The notes under the pieces: generated by a model | Told to the model about the DNA's origin: nothing | Databases searched by the model: none | Seen by the model: the letters and a program-made list of their open reading frames with translations, nothing else | Position numbers and translations under genes: made by a program | Shown: piece after piece, positions 35,431 to 47,065 of the stretch | How positions within the stretch are numbered: the stretch's first letter is position 1 | How the letters are laid out: each line of letters opens with the position of its first letter | Source: Gorsachius magnificus | Taxonomy: Eukaryota; Chordata; Aves; Pelecaniformes; Ardeidae | NCBI GenBank assembly: GCA_034008185.1 | Contig: CM067084.1 | Coordinates: forward strand, 74,118,255 to 74,182,254 | Direction of reading: 5' to 3' | DNA length: 64,000 nucleotides

Positions 35431-36003
35431 TGTGCTGGTTTTGGCTGGGGTAGAGTTAATTTTCATCACAGTAGCTGGTATGGGACTATGGTTTGGATTT
35501 GTGCTGGAGACAAGGTTGATAACACGTGGATGTTTTCGTTCCTGCCGAGCAGGGCTTACACAGAGCCAAGGTCTTTTCTGCTCCTCACCCCTGGTGGGGC
35601 TGGTGGGGCACAAGAAGCTGGGAGGGGACATGGCCGGGACAGCTGACCCCAACTGACCCCAGGGCTATCCCACACCCTGTGACGTCATGCTCAGCATGTA
35701 AAGCTGGGGGAATAGGAAGGAATGGGGGACATTCAGAGTGATGGCATTTGTCTTCCCAAGTTATCGTTACACGTGACGGAGCCCTGCTGTCCTGGGGATG
35801 GCTGAGCACCTGCCTGCTGGTGGGAAGGAGGGAATTAATTCCTTGCTTTGCTTTGCTTGTGTGTGCGGATTTTTCTTTCCCTATTAAACTGTCTTTATCT
35901 CAAGTGAAGGAGTTTTCTCACTTTTACCCTTCCGATTCTGTCCCCCATCCCAGCTGTGGGGAGTGAGCAAGCAGCTGGGTGGTGCTGAGTTGGTTAAATC
36001 ACA
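35431..36003 (+). mobile_element. Solo LTR of the same retroviral family, plus strand
   Basis: The 573-bp element starts TGTGCTGGTTTTGGCTGGGG and ends TTGGTTAAATCACA, so it keeps TG...CA ends. It aligns along its length with the minus-strand copy at 22,829-23,391. A central block of nearly 100 bp that includes the TGACGTCA element (35,680-35,687) and the TATA-like CATGTAAAG is essentially identical in the two. ATTAAA (about 35,883) is the likely polyadenylation-type signal. The flanking 5-mers are ATGTA and GTATA, an imperfect target duplication inside a mutable TA repeat. No internal retroviral genes are present. It is inferred to be a recombination-derived solo LTR. Confidence 0.92.
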
Positions 36004-36040
36004 GTATATGCATATGTATGTATATACATGTGTATATGTT
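36004..36040. repeat. TA-rich microsatellite, right part
   Basis: GTATATGCATATGTATGTAT and following alternating purine/pyrimidine sequence is partly palindromic. It is the continuation of the repeat left of the LTR. Confidence 0.75.
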
Positions 36041-36539
36041 CAAAGTTTTTAAACATTGACAGTGTTTTGTTTCTTTTTTGTTTCTAATTAATACTCGAGA
36101 AAAAGGCAGTGAATCTTTCTGGGGAAAGTCCTTCCCCAGAATATCAGCTCTATTGATGAGCAATTCCCAGCCATAGCAGATTCCTCACCTCCCAGCAAAG
36201 GAAGCCGAGGCAGGGAGAGGACGAGCAAAGAGCCAAAGGCAGGAGCTGCAGTCTATGGCCAACACCACCTCAGCACCTCAATCCCCAAGCCGAGTTCACT
36301 GTCTAGCAATACCTCGCCCATGAGGATCGTGCACTGGTCCAGACGTGGTGACCTCCACTGGTTGCTCCACCAACCTGCACAATGACCACTTCAATGTGAA
36401 CTGCTGCCCTCCTCGTTGCTATAAACCTTGAAGAAATCTCCACTTTTGGTCTCCCCATTACACAGGGGAGAGAGATCCCATTACACGCTGCTGGGAACGG
36501 CTCGTGGCTGAGTTTCTCAGTGTTGCAACATCTTTATCT
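36041..36539. other. Unique sequence, no gene seen
   Basis: No frame, repeat or RNA gene of note is recognised. Confidence 0.55.
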
Positions 36540-37700
36540 CTCTTTCATTAATTTCTAATCTACCCCTTCCCCCCTCCATATAGCTCTGGATGGGGAAACA
36601 TCTGCAAATAAAGAAGGGATTTGCTCTTGTCTCTTAAAAGACAACCCTCATTCATTTTCTCTTTCGGTTGTTATTGTTGTCGTTAAATGAGACAGATGCC
36701 TTGTATTTATGTTTTCTGATCCAAACCACACTGGGGACAATGGAACGACCTCCATTCATTCTGGTGCACACTGAACAAGTGGCAATACCTACAAACTTCA
36801 TCTCCTTATGCACTTCTTAATTTACATCATTTCTTTTTCCACATCACTGAGCTGGTCCATGCAACAAAGTGAACAATATACAGTGCACCAGGGTTTCTAT
36901 ATTTTCCCTTTGGGCATCTTTATCTAGAATTTAAAAGCCATTATTAAGTAATACTTTCACTTTACTTTATGTTTTAAAATAATGAAGCCTAATAAAATTG
37001 ATTTCCAAAGCCATTCAGTTTTAAACATAATAAATCAAGCTGTAGAGAGATACTGTGTATGCATGTCTATGTATGCCAAATGCAACTAAAATTAATACCT
37101 TGATGTTTTACACTATTATAAAATGTGGTTTTATATTTTTTCAAATGCCAGCTTGATTAATTGGTCCCCCAACTGAACATTTAGGCTGCTACTGTGATGA
37201 AATATTTTGTGGGTTGACTGGGCGATGGATTATTATAAAGAGCTGAGTAATTAACTCTATTGGGAGTCTTATATCAGGCATTGGGGTTCAAACTAAGTCA
37301 TGATGACTTGGTGTTAGAAATGAACCAAATGCCAGGGGGTAAATTCATACCTGGCGTAATCCGCTACGCAGTCCACTGGAGTTACTGCAGGAAGGGGTTT
37401 TACTTATGCCTTATGTTTTCACTTGCACGGTGCAAAGGTTAAGGCTGTTGGGCCAGGCTGTTTGAAAGCTTAATGATTAAGCATTATCACTGTTTGCAGA
37501 GTCATTCTTCAAGTGTCTTCAACATAAAACAGTTTATTAAATGTCTGGCAGACTTTCACTGAGAAATGCCAAGATGTGATTTCTTCCCTTCCTCGCTGTT
37601 ATTTTAATGCTTAGCACCTCTACAAGCAAGGGGAAAGAAAGAGAAGAAAATCCCCCAAATAAATAAAGCCTGATACTCAAAACGCAGCTACTCAGAACTC
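36540..37700. promoter_or_regulatory. Frame-poor AT-rich block resembling conserved non-coding DNA
   Basis: Over about 1.1 kb there is almost no open frame of 60 codons on either strand and no young repeat. Homeodomain-like words recur: GCTTGATTAATTGG near 37,150, GAGTAATTAACTC near 37,245 and TTAATGATTAAGC near 37,470. One internal piece (37,330-37,440) looks like an ancient repeat and is listed separately. Enhancer function is an inference from composition. Confidence 0.3.
37330..37440 (-). repeat. Possible ancient amniote dispersed repeat
   Basis: The words AAATTCATACCTGGCGTAAT and CAGTCCACTGGAGTTACTGC resemble the widely dispersed old amniote repeat whose copies read 'ggtgtaa..ccactg..gtccactggagttac'. 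The orientation is uncertain. A related piece in the opposite sense is at 41,555-41,630. Confidence 0.35.
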
Positions 37701-38798
37701 CAGGAGGGATCCAGGCCCCTTCAGAGGTTCACACTGGGAAGGGCTGTGTGGACCATGAGTCATCACCAGGTGCCACCAGCCTGCAAAATGACACAGGTGC
37801 AAAATGCCATGCAATGCATCCTCCCTCTGGGCTCTTTCTGGTAACCACCCATGAGCTCTCCAGAGGGGCATTGCTCCTTTGAATTATATTTCTCGGCATT
37901 TCCCTGATTTATTTCAAGCTTAAGGACAACTCTGTCCTGTGTGATGCACTGCCTAGCCCATCAACTTGGGCTGAGGGCACTGACGGAGCCAGCCTTGCCC
38001 CCACCGTGCCCCCACTGCTGCATTCTGCGCATGGCATTGCTGAAAAGGCTTTCACAATGTTTTTTAAGACCCTGCAAGGCCAGGAACCTGAACACCATTT
38101 GATTCTGGCCCATCACTAGATAAAGAAAACACTTCTTGTTTCCCAGCAACAAATGATGATTTAAATTTTTAAGAACTCATGAAAGGGAAAGGAGATGCCT
38201 CTGTATGCCTAAATAATTCCCAGGAGAAGGGGAGTCCAAAAGGAAGAACACCGTAATGGAGAAAAGTGGAAAGAAATGAAAAAGACCCCAGGGAAGCCTG
38301 AAATCTATTTTACAGATGTTGTTTTATTGTGTTGGAGAAGCATTTCTCATAAAAATATAAAAGACAGAATATCACAGGGACATTAAAAGTTTATAACTAC
38401 AACGGTGTAAGGAACCTGGGCCAAAAACCACACCTAAGTTAAGGCACCGCTCCCAACCTTGGGGACAACAGAGAGGGGAAAAAAAGAAAGTGGGAAATTT
38501 TGGATACCTTCTGCATGCTGCAGAGTGTGACAATCTGCTCAGTGTCTCCTGCATGGAGGAGAGGAATGTTAGTGGGCAATTCCCACCGTCCTGAGACAGC
38601 AGCGATGCTGGGGAGCCAAGGGAGGGCTAGTAAGCAGAGATGGGCAGCAAGCACAGCAGGCAGCAGATATGGTACCTTCAACTCAGGGTCTAACTCCATT
38701 AAAAAAGAGTGACATGAGGCAGAGACTGGATTTCTGTATCTACAGCCCCAATTCTGTGTCCATTCCTCTGATGCCTCTAGTTCTCAATATGAAAATCT
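37701..38798. other. Unique non-coding sequence, no gene seen
   Basis: No repeat or gene is recognised. The 60-86 codon frames near 38.4-38.7 kb overlap on both strands without domains. Confidence 0.55.
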
Positions 38799-39265
38799 TA
38801 GAATCATAGGATTGTTTAGGTTGGAAAAGACCTTTAAGGTCATCAAGTCCAACCATCAACCTAGCACTGCCAAGTCCACCACTAAACCATGTCCCTAACA
38901 CCACATCTACACTGATCTTTCAAATAGCTTCAGGGGTGGGGACTCAACCACTTCCCTGGGCAGCCTCTTCCAATGCTTGACAACCCTTTTGGGGAAGACA
39001 TTTTTCCTAATATCCAATCTAAACCTCCCCTGAAGCAACGCGAGACCATTTCCTTCTGTCCTATAGCTTGTTACTTGGGAGAAGAGACTGATCCCCACCT
39101 CACTACACCCTCCTTTCAGGTAGTCGTAGAAGGTGGTAAGCTCCCCCCTCAGCCTCCTCTTCTCCAGGTTAAACACCCCCAGTTCCCTCAGCCGCTCCCC
39201 ATCAGCCTTGTGCGCCAGACCCCTCACCAGCTTCATTGCTCTGCTTTGGACACGCTCCATCTTGA
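38799..39265 (-). mobile_element. CR1 LINE, 5'-truncated, minus strand
   Basis: The plus strand starts TAGAATCATAGG, the reverse of the CR1 tail, then TTTAGGTTGGAAAAGACC. On the minus strand an uninterrupted frame from about 39,262 to 38,907 encodes the end of ORF2: [47 protein letters not shown] and LPREVVESP blocks in the expected order. The frame is open throughout, so decay is moderate. Its 3' untranslated part (the words corresponding to GCTTAGGGACATGGTTTAGT and GACTCGATGATCTTAAAGG) is shared with the copies at 43.9 and 58.4 kb, which places the three in one subfamily. Confidence 0.93.
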
Positions 39266-41554
39266 CACAGAGATGCAAATAAATCTTCCCCTCAAAGACA
39301 AGAGGCCTTTCCCTCAAAAAGGGGTGCAGAATGGGCCCTGCCCCACCCACCACCACCTCACCACCCCTTTTTGGCTGTTTTCTGTTTCTTCATTTGCGTG
39401 CTGATGCCTAGCTCGCCAGAGCGCTGCTGACATCCGACATGTCACTGCTCACTGCAAACTGGTGCTGAGTAGTTTATGAAGTGGTGGCTTTATACTAGTA
39501 CAGATATTTGCTATCACCTTCCAGGAATTTGATCAGACTTTAGCATTCAGACAGTGTACAAACAGGCATCCTTCCTTTCTTAATGTAGAGTACAAGATAA
39601 CATTATGGTTTTTCAGTATGTTGGCCCTCCAATGACTTCATCAGAACCCTTCAGCAACTAGGGCAAAGTGAGAGCCGCAGGGATTTAAATATTTAGGTTT
39701 TCTTCCAAAAAAATACTTTGAAAATTAGAAAAAAGCTTCTAGACACATGACAGCAGCAGTAATGACCAACATATTTTTCCAGATTTGTAGTTTCCTCTTC
39801 TCTAAAGAATACTGTGCAGCAGCTAGAGCCACACTTTGGGGTGACTTTTCTTTAAAGAGGGCTAATTCTGTAGATTAAGACCTAAATCACAGAACTTTAC
39901 ACAACAGCTTGCTGCAGGAGATAAAACAACTTTACAGTGACCAGTAAATAGACTAAAATTCTTCCAGCCTAACCTCCCTTATCATTTCCTATCACCAAAA
40001 ATACAAGCGAATCACTGGATGCTACAAGGAGAAGAGGTCACTGCTATGCTTATTGAGAACACAGAGAGCTGGACACGTTTCAGTAACTTTGTTGGGTCTG
40101 TCTGAGACAGATTAAAGAAAACAATGATTTCTCATCCAACAGCCTATGCTTGTTAAAGGAGAGATGCTTCAGCTTTCCTTGGAAGCATGTATCATTAGGG
40201 AAATATCATCTTCCCCCATTGGAATAAATTACTATGCAACAAACACATGCTACTGCTAATTGTGCTGAAGAAGAAGAAAGCATCTACTGCCTTCCACAGT
40301 TAACAAGTTAAAATGGATAAGGAAAATATATTAGCTTCATAGCCCCTCTTTCAGTTACGTCCTGAAAGCTTAGATAGCCATGCTGGGTTTACAAAAGGAA
40401 AGAGAAATTTAATTTAGAGGGATTATTTGGTAATTCCACCAGTGCCTAAGAAGGAAGAAATAATGAAGAAGGTAGGATATATGATTACTTGTCTAGCCTG
40501 CACCTTGCCAGCTAGAATATTTTTACCATGTCTAGTCCCTGGGGCCAAAATCTATTGGCATACATTGACGTAAGTCAAGAATAAGTCTGAGAGGCACGTG
40601 GACTTTCTCCTAATTTACATGATGGTAAATAACAGCAGCCTCCCTGCATACCTGGATAGCTTCCTCTGACAGAGTTACAGCTGCAATTGCTGGAATCGTA
40701 ATGTGGCAGGGCAGTGTCCATGTCCTGCTCTGCACATAGGGTGGGAGAAGACAAACAGCACAGGAGGGCCTGAACCCAAAGCCCTAAAAGCTGCTGGGCT
40801 CTCCATGTTGGGGGCATCTACAAGGATGATACAGATCATGGTGTACTCTGGGTCACCATCAGTTATGCTGACAGCAAAGAAAAACCTGGTTTTTCACCAC
40901 TTAGGGAGAAGAAGAGGGAGCGCATAGCAACCCCCTTTCCTTTCAGTGTGCCCCATGGGTGTACATTATCTTGAACAGGGAGATTTTTCATTAAAATAAT
41001 CCTCAGACTGCAGAAAAGAGGTTAATGATGGTCTCTCCTTTCATCTCCTGTGTCTGTGGGTTTAACCTTTGAGAGAAAGAAGATATCTAGGAAGGCTTAT
41101 TTAAAAAAAATTAAGGGGAGGTTGTTCACATCCGCTGACAGAGCCACAACCCAAAAGTATTGCAAATGTTGCCACTTGGAAAGGCACCTCAGTGCCTAAG
41201 TCCCAAAGAGTTAGGCACAGACTGGGTGTGAAAACCTGGGTTTACATGCCTGTCAGACTCTTGCTATCTAAGCCACATCCAGCCATCGTTTAGTAACAAC
41301 TTTACTCTCAGACAGACCAAGGCACGTGGAAACTTTTTGGTGTATCTCCTATTTTGTCTTCAAAATATGCAAAAATACAATATGCAAATATAAAATAAGC
41401 ATTCATATGTATACATACAAATTACTGTGAGTAGAAAGCACAGATGTTTGACTTACAAATTTATAGGTTGATATTATTATCTCATGTCAAATGAGCATAA
41501 TTCAAAATTGGAACAGAGTCCAATCCTCATCCCAAATGTGAGGGTTTACATTCA
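39266..41554. other. Unique non-coding sequence, no gene seen
   Basis: No gene is recognised. 39.5-40.5 kb is AT-rich and frame-poor. Around 40,545-40,600 there is faint resemblance to the same ancient amniote repeat as at 41.56 kb, too weak to list on its own. Confidence 0.55.
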
Positions 41555-41630
41555 GAGTCACTCTGTGAAACCAAGGGCTTTTCTCTGTTTACACCAATGT
41601 AGTCAAGGTCAGAGTCTGAGCCACCCATAG
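41555..41630 (+). repeat. Possible ancient amniote dispersed repeat
   Basis: The run GTTTACACCAATGTAGTCAA followed by GGTCAGAGTCTGAGCC (41,588-41,623) closely follows an old repeat consensus that reads 'tttacaccagtgtaactgagatcagaatctggcc', remembered from many sauropsid sequences. The family name was not assigned. Confidence 0.45.
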
Positions 41631-41639
41631 CATGGAGGA

Positions 41640-42420
41640 GTAAAAAATGAGATGCAAATCTTAGCTCGTTTCACTGCTGCATGGATGCAAATGCCACATA
41701 CTCTGTTATGTGAAGTAAAAGTGCTCAGACATCATCCTGCCCTATCAGACCTCCGTACAAACCCGGGATTTATGAGCTGCACATTAAGCCCTGTGATTTA
41801 TGCCGCTTTCTCCACTCAGGTTTGCTGCTTTCCCCCAGGGATCCTATCTGTGTCCGTAAGCACTTTCTAAGATTTCTATGTGCTACCTAAACAAAATGGC
41901 CTTTCATGAGGCCAAATACATCACATCAAGAAAGCAACTGTATTTCTTTCATAACGGTTTAAGCTCCGTCAGCTATATGAGGCCCAGTAGCCAGCTTCTG
42001 GAAAATAGTTACCCCTGTGTGTACCCTAGTGATAAATTAATACAGAAATGCTCTTTTAATTTATAACTGCCCGTGTTTCTGTCACCGGGCACAGGGCACC
42101 ATGACAGGCGTACAAGGCCCCTCTGTTTGTGTCACCATCCTTAATGCAAAGTAAGTAAACTCTGACGCAGGCTCTTTTCCAGCAGTGTGGCAGCCTTTTC
42201 CTTTTATTTCACTCCTGAAGTGGCATTTTGATGTGCTCAAAATGTGTTCGGTGCAGGTCCAGGAGACAAAATTCAAGGAAATACCAACTCCCACAGTTTC
42301 TTCTGGATTTCATGCAATAGCACGCTCTAAATGGACCTAGGAATTAATCAGCATCCGCAGAACTGCACCTCACTTGAGTTTCCTTGAACAGAAATTACGT
42401 AGCTGGCAGAAAAAAGAGCC
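41640..42420. promoter_or_regulatory. Repeat-poor block with two POU octamers
   Basis: Two perfect ATGCAAAT octamers lie 33 bp apart at 41,652-41,659 and 41,685-41,692, both in the same orientation. The rest of the block is free of recognisable repeats and holds short frames without domains. Octamers are bound by POU-family factors. Two other octamers occur elsewhere in the window (near 26,027 and 39,273), so only the pairing is unusual. Confidence 0.3.
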
Positions 42421-43904
42421 TCTATCATATTTTCACCCACCACTATATATAAGTAGGATTTTATTGGCATGTGTGCTGCAGCTCAGGCTTTGTTGCAACA
42501 AGGCATCTGAGAAGTCAGGATTTTGATGTTAATAGCCAGGACTCTGCTGCTTTGAAATAGTATATGTGTTATATGTGTTGTGCGTGCCGTATCCGAAGAT
42601 GGAAGTATCTCAGAAAAAAAAAAAAAAAAGATGTGCAGCAGAAAAAGGATAAGGATAAAGCAGGTTCTTCTGTTTCTAAGCATTGACACACCTTTTGGGT
42701 TGAAAGGGAGAAATATAAATACATTTGTTTTAAAAAATAATCATCCGTCTGGGCACTAGCCCAGTTTTCCAGTCTCTTATATTTATAGCTTGCCTTACAA
42801 GCTATTTGTGTCTTTTTCCTTACAAATACCCCAGCTTCTGAGGGCCAAAACCTTGACTAATAAAAATAATAATGACGATAAAAAGTTAATGATGTGCTCA
42901 TTTTATTAGTAGATTGCATGCCTATTCCCCACTACTTGTTCATTCTGGGAAGCATCCAGAATTGCGCTCAGGGACCTAAAATGTATCTTAGGAAGAGTTT
43001 AAGCTCCTATATTACAAAGAACCATCCAAGTCAACCCTCTGAAAGGCTTCAGTCACTTTAACAGCCTTTATTTTCTCATGAAAATGTTCTTAAGCTGTTT
43101 ATTCAAGGTGAAGGTGGGTCTAGACATTGTGCCTTTCTGTCTTCATGGCCGGAGTGCTCTAATGTAGTGATAACGAAACAGTGAGCAGAGGTGAAAGGAC
43201 TAGGGGTCTTTCAACAGAAAATAGGGGTCCTCTCAGCTGCACTGAAATACTTGATTTTGGTGCCTGCCCAAAGAACAATTTCAGACTCTGAACCCTTATT
43301 TCATGTAGAGGCAGAGCTGTAGCCCTCAGTTATGAGCTTCTTCTAGATAAGAAAGAATTTTTTGCCTTTCCATGAGTTCAGATGTTCCCCCACCCACTCC
43401 CAGTAAATCTTCCATCAGTAGAAACATGGGGCTCCCTCAGTCTTCCATGTTTTATCATATTCAGGTGTTACAGCTCTAAATACCACAAATGCTTACATCT
43501 CTTCTTTGGATACAATGCCTATGGTGCTTTTTTTCTTTTTTTTCTTTTTTTTTTTAGACTGTAAGGTGAGAAATGCAGATAACATCTCTTCTCAGGCATA
43601 GGCAAAGTGCTTATTCTTAGTGATACAATAATTTACATAATAATGTCATGACAGACAGAGGAAGAGGAGCTGTCAAGTTTTGAGTGTTGTCAAGTTTTGT
43701 GTGTTGTGCTTCTGCTGGAGAGGCAAAGTAAAGTAGGAAGAGACTTTGCCTCTAATATGTGGTCACCACCCATGAAGGCAAAGCAAGCTGTTCCGTAACT
43801 AGTTTATGCAGGTACATGTGCACAGTAACATGTTCATCACACAGTGCCCGGATCAGGGAAGTTTGGTGTATTTTTCCCACTTTACATGCACATGCAAAGT
43901 CCTG
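42421..43904. other. Unique non-coding sequence with simple repeats
   Basis: No gene is recognised. A 16-A run is at 42,614-42,629 and a T-rich tract at about 43,529-43,556. The 17-bp tandem duplication is listed separately. Confidence 0.55.
43671..43704. repeat. 17-bp tandem duplication (16/17)
   Basis: TGTCAAGTTTTGAGTGT is followed by TGTCAAGTTTTGTGTGT with one mismatch. It is probably a slippage duplication. Confidence 0.9.
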
Positions 43905-44220
43905 AACAGAGGTTGTAGCAAGGTGCGGGTCGGTCTCTGCTCCCTGGAAACGAGCGATAGGACAAGAGGAAATGGCCTCAAGTTGCACCAGGAGAGGTTT
44001 AGGTTGGACATTAGGAAAAATTTCTTCCTCAAAAGGGTTTTCAAGCATTGGAACAGGCTTCTCAGGGAAGGGGTTGAGTCCCCATCCCTGGAGGTATTAA
44101 GAGCCGGGGAGACGAGGTGCTTAGGGACATGGTTTAGTGGTGAGATGGCAGTGCTAGGTTAACGGTTGGACTCGATGATCTTAAAGGTCTTTTCCAACCT
44201 AAACAATTCTATGATTCTAA
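43905..44220 (+). mobile_element. CR1 LINE, 5'-truncated, plus strand
   Basis: The ORF2 tail is readable from about 43,905: [32 protein letters not shown] and [18 protein letters not shown], after which a frameshift disrupts the last residues. The 3' untranslated part ends AATTCTATGATTCTAA at about 44,220, the plus-strand CR1 tail with roughly two repeat units. About 315 bp remain. It is the same subfamily as the copies at 38.8 kb and 58.4 kb. The copy cannot move by itself because it lacks endonuclease and reverse transcriptase domains. Confidence 0.93.
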
Positions 44221-46228
44221 CCCTGTATGTCCAGAATGACCTTTTTCTCCCCATTGCCCATAGAGAGATTCTGGAAAGTCCAGATACGGATTCAGTGTTG
44301 CAGATGTGCAACTTATTGGGTTGAACCCTGCCCACCATACCTTCGAAAATCTTAGTGTTCATCTCCAGCAGAAAGCAATGTGCGACTTAACTACCCTTCA
44401 CTGTACATCTCAAGTTAACGTGTCTGTTCTTTTCCAAAGCAGTGCAGGATAAAACCTCTGGGCAAGTTCCGTCCCCCTTTTCTGCCAGGGAAGCCCAGAG
44501 TCATTTGCACCAGCTGAAGTTGTTTACAACAGCACAACCACCAGTGTTTGCTGCATGGAGATAGTTTATAGGAGAAAAAGCTCCTCTGTGGCAGTAGAAA
44601 TGCCTGCAGTAAAACAGAGACCTATGAAGGTGAGATCCAACTCTGCTGCAGAAATCCCTACCAGGTACAAGTCAGGCCTGCACTATGTTGAACTGTAACA
44701 AATAAATAAGCTTTTCCTTCCCTGACAGACAGAAAGCTTTTTTTCTAGTCCAGCAAGAAGGACAAGGAATTCCCATCATTGTTTCATGCTTCCCTCCCCC
44801 CCTCTTTTTTCTTTCTAAGTCCATTTTTCAAAAAGTAATTTTGAAATGTTCTGGGAAATGCAGGGGGTAGCAGTGCTAATCTATCATCCTCTTCTGATAA
44901 CTTTTAATTAAAAAACACAGCTATTAGTCATCTGCTACCCCACCACCAGGGTTGACCTGACAATATCTTAACACACTGGTGAAAGAAAAATTGAGAAGAT
45001 TCTTTTTCATTTTATTTTATCATAGCAGCAGGGGAGCACAAGCATATAATTTAAGGGAGGGCAAAGACAGCTTCTTCTGCCAGTTTCTCAGGAGGTTAAT
45101 CCTTTTTTTTTTTTAACGTGAGGGTACTTTTTCTGCTGTTGTAGCCAATGTGGTTGTTTTTTTTAAAAAAACCAACAAACCAGAAACAGCTATCATGGAA
45201 GAAAGCTCTTGTGTGACCAAAGCTATCATCCTCCCCACAGGACCTCTATAACTTGCATTTTCAGCCTCTGCAGAGTTAGACTTTCCCCCAATGGAATGGG
45301 AAGCCAGGAAAAATCAGGTTTAAATGTAATAGAGATTATTTCCCAAACCCCAATCACTGAGCTGGCCATGAACTGATGAGATTCAGGCTCAGCTTGGCCC
45401 ATCTGCTCTCGAACGTGTCTCTTCATATACTTTTTGGCTGGACACATACCACAGTGGAGAAAGCCCTAAAGCCACAGTACCAGGAAATGGGCAAAAGACG
45501 AATGAAGTTGGTTTTAATTTACACTTATTTGTCTTTTCTGTGGTTTAGCAAAAATTACCTAAGCTGAAAGATTCAGAATCACATTTCAGAGGTTGATGGG
45601 AGACAACAGCACGGATGATCTTGAGACTTAAACTCATGACAAAGATGAAGGCCAATCATGACATTTCAGCCTGGATCCTGGTTTCAGGGTGGGAGGGAGA
45701 TGCAGGTATAATTTCATTCTTGGTCCAGTTTCCTGATCATATTTGAGTAACACTGACCTTAGTCTGAAGTTGGACAGAACATCTAGGGGTGTCAGAAAAC
45801 CACCTGAAATAAACAGTGAACTTGATGAAGAATTAAAGTCTCCATCACCAGATTGCAGAGATGGAAACTGCCAAATTACTGAGCAGAAGAGATAAGAATT
45901 ATAGAACGGGTGACCTAAATAATAACGTATTTAGATGTGCCTTAAAAAAAATCAGTCCTGGGTTCACTTGCTCATTTCAGACCACAGGTCTGCCCTCAAG
46001 GCAGGAATGAAGAGACAGGAGACCAACCATGCACTCTCAGACCAAGCTTCCATTCACTTGCTGACAGGACCTAGGTGCAGCTGCTCAGGGAATGCTGCAT
46101 AAACAGACAAGCAGAGCACAAACCTATCCGCTCGGTACCTTCCCAGGGAATTTCAGTCTGCAGGTAGGTGCTTCCAGTCTCAGAGGCTGCATCCACAGCA
46201 ATGTGTTTAATGGCCTTGATGAGCTTAC
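44221..46228. other. Unique non-coding sequence, no gene seen
   Basis: No gene or interspersed repeat is recognised. A T run lies near 45,104-45,114. Short frames at 45.2-45.6 kb have no domain. Confidence 0.55.
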
Positions 46229-46277
46229 CTCCCATTAAAGTGCCAAATTGCTTTCCACATTTGACATTTGCAACTTT
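46229..46277 (-). other. Candidate exon B of a minus-strand pair (weak)
   Basis: On the minus strand, GCCTCCTGCCACAG (AG at 46,279-46,278) precedes 49 nt and a good donor, GGAG|GTAAGC (GT at 46,228-46,227). The frame starting at the first base reads KVANVKCGKQFGTLMG and leaves one base over. The same frame stays open through the donor for a total of 104 codons (46,071-46,385), with a middle part that looks protein-like (GKLIKAIKHIAVDAASETG). No family was recognised. The segment could be a real small exon, part of an unspliced non-coding transcript, or chance. Confidence 0.18.
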
Positions 46278-47065
46278 CTGTGGCAGGAGGCTCCACAACT
46301 CAATTCTTTGTTCCTTGTGGCTTGTTCCTGATGTTTGAGAGGGAGGTGAACACCATTCCTGTTGCACATATGTGTGGCTATACACTGTCAGAAATGTCTT
46401 CTCTGCTTTCTGTGCTGAGATATGGGAGGGGGAATATATTTACAATGTCACCTTTTCCCACACAAAGCTTTTTCTGGCTACTTCACGCATGAAGTTTGTG
46501 AGCCCAAAGAGGTATTTGTAATAGGTGAGCAATTCCACTATTGTAAATCTTGGTGCCTTGGGATGGACAGAAGGATGGACAGGGAGGTGGGGACTTGCAA
46601 GATAAATGTCTCACTGTATCAAAGCAAAATTTGTGCTAGTTCAAGTTTCCCAGAGTGCAGACGACTCAGTCCCACGTAAGCCACAGGTGGAGCTTCCTCT
46701 TGTTGGTCATGCAGAATAAACACTTAGACTTGGGAGAATATTAAAATGGAAAGAAGAGGAATGAAAGCCATATTGTATTTTCTTTTTTGGGTGACTCCTG
46801 AGCCAGCAGTGCCACAGAGAACTGAGATATTTCCTTCTTTCAAACCCAGATCAGAAATTACTTGCTGTGATTTTTCTTCTATTTCCATTCTTCCTCATCA
46901 AGTTGGGCTATATCTCCATGGCAGAGAAGGTGCACTTTTAAGTCACATTATGCTAACTAGGGTTACAGGAACAGTGAAGACAAGACCTTTGACAAACCAC
47001 ATCTAAGTGGGAGTCTGAGGTTAAGTGCGAGCTGTGAAACCATACTAAAATCCAAACCACCTTAC
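46278..47065. other. Sequence between the two candidate exons
   Basis: No repeat is recognised. If the pair is real this would be a 788-bp minus-strand intron. A short imperfect GGATGGACAG duplication lies near 46,561. Plus-strand frames of 74-86 codons have no domain. Confidence 0.4.

Noticed and set aside
37280..37300. GGGTTCAAACT as a tRNA B-box
   Set aside because: It does not match GGTTCGANTCC and no A-box or cloverleaf could be placed around it.
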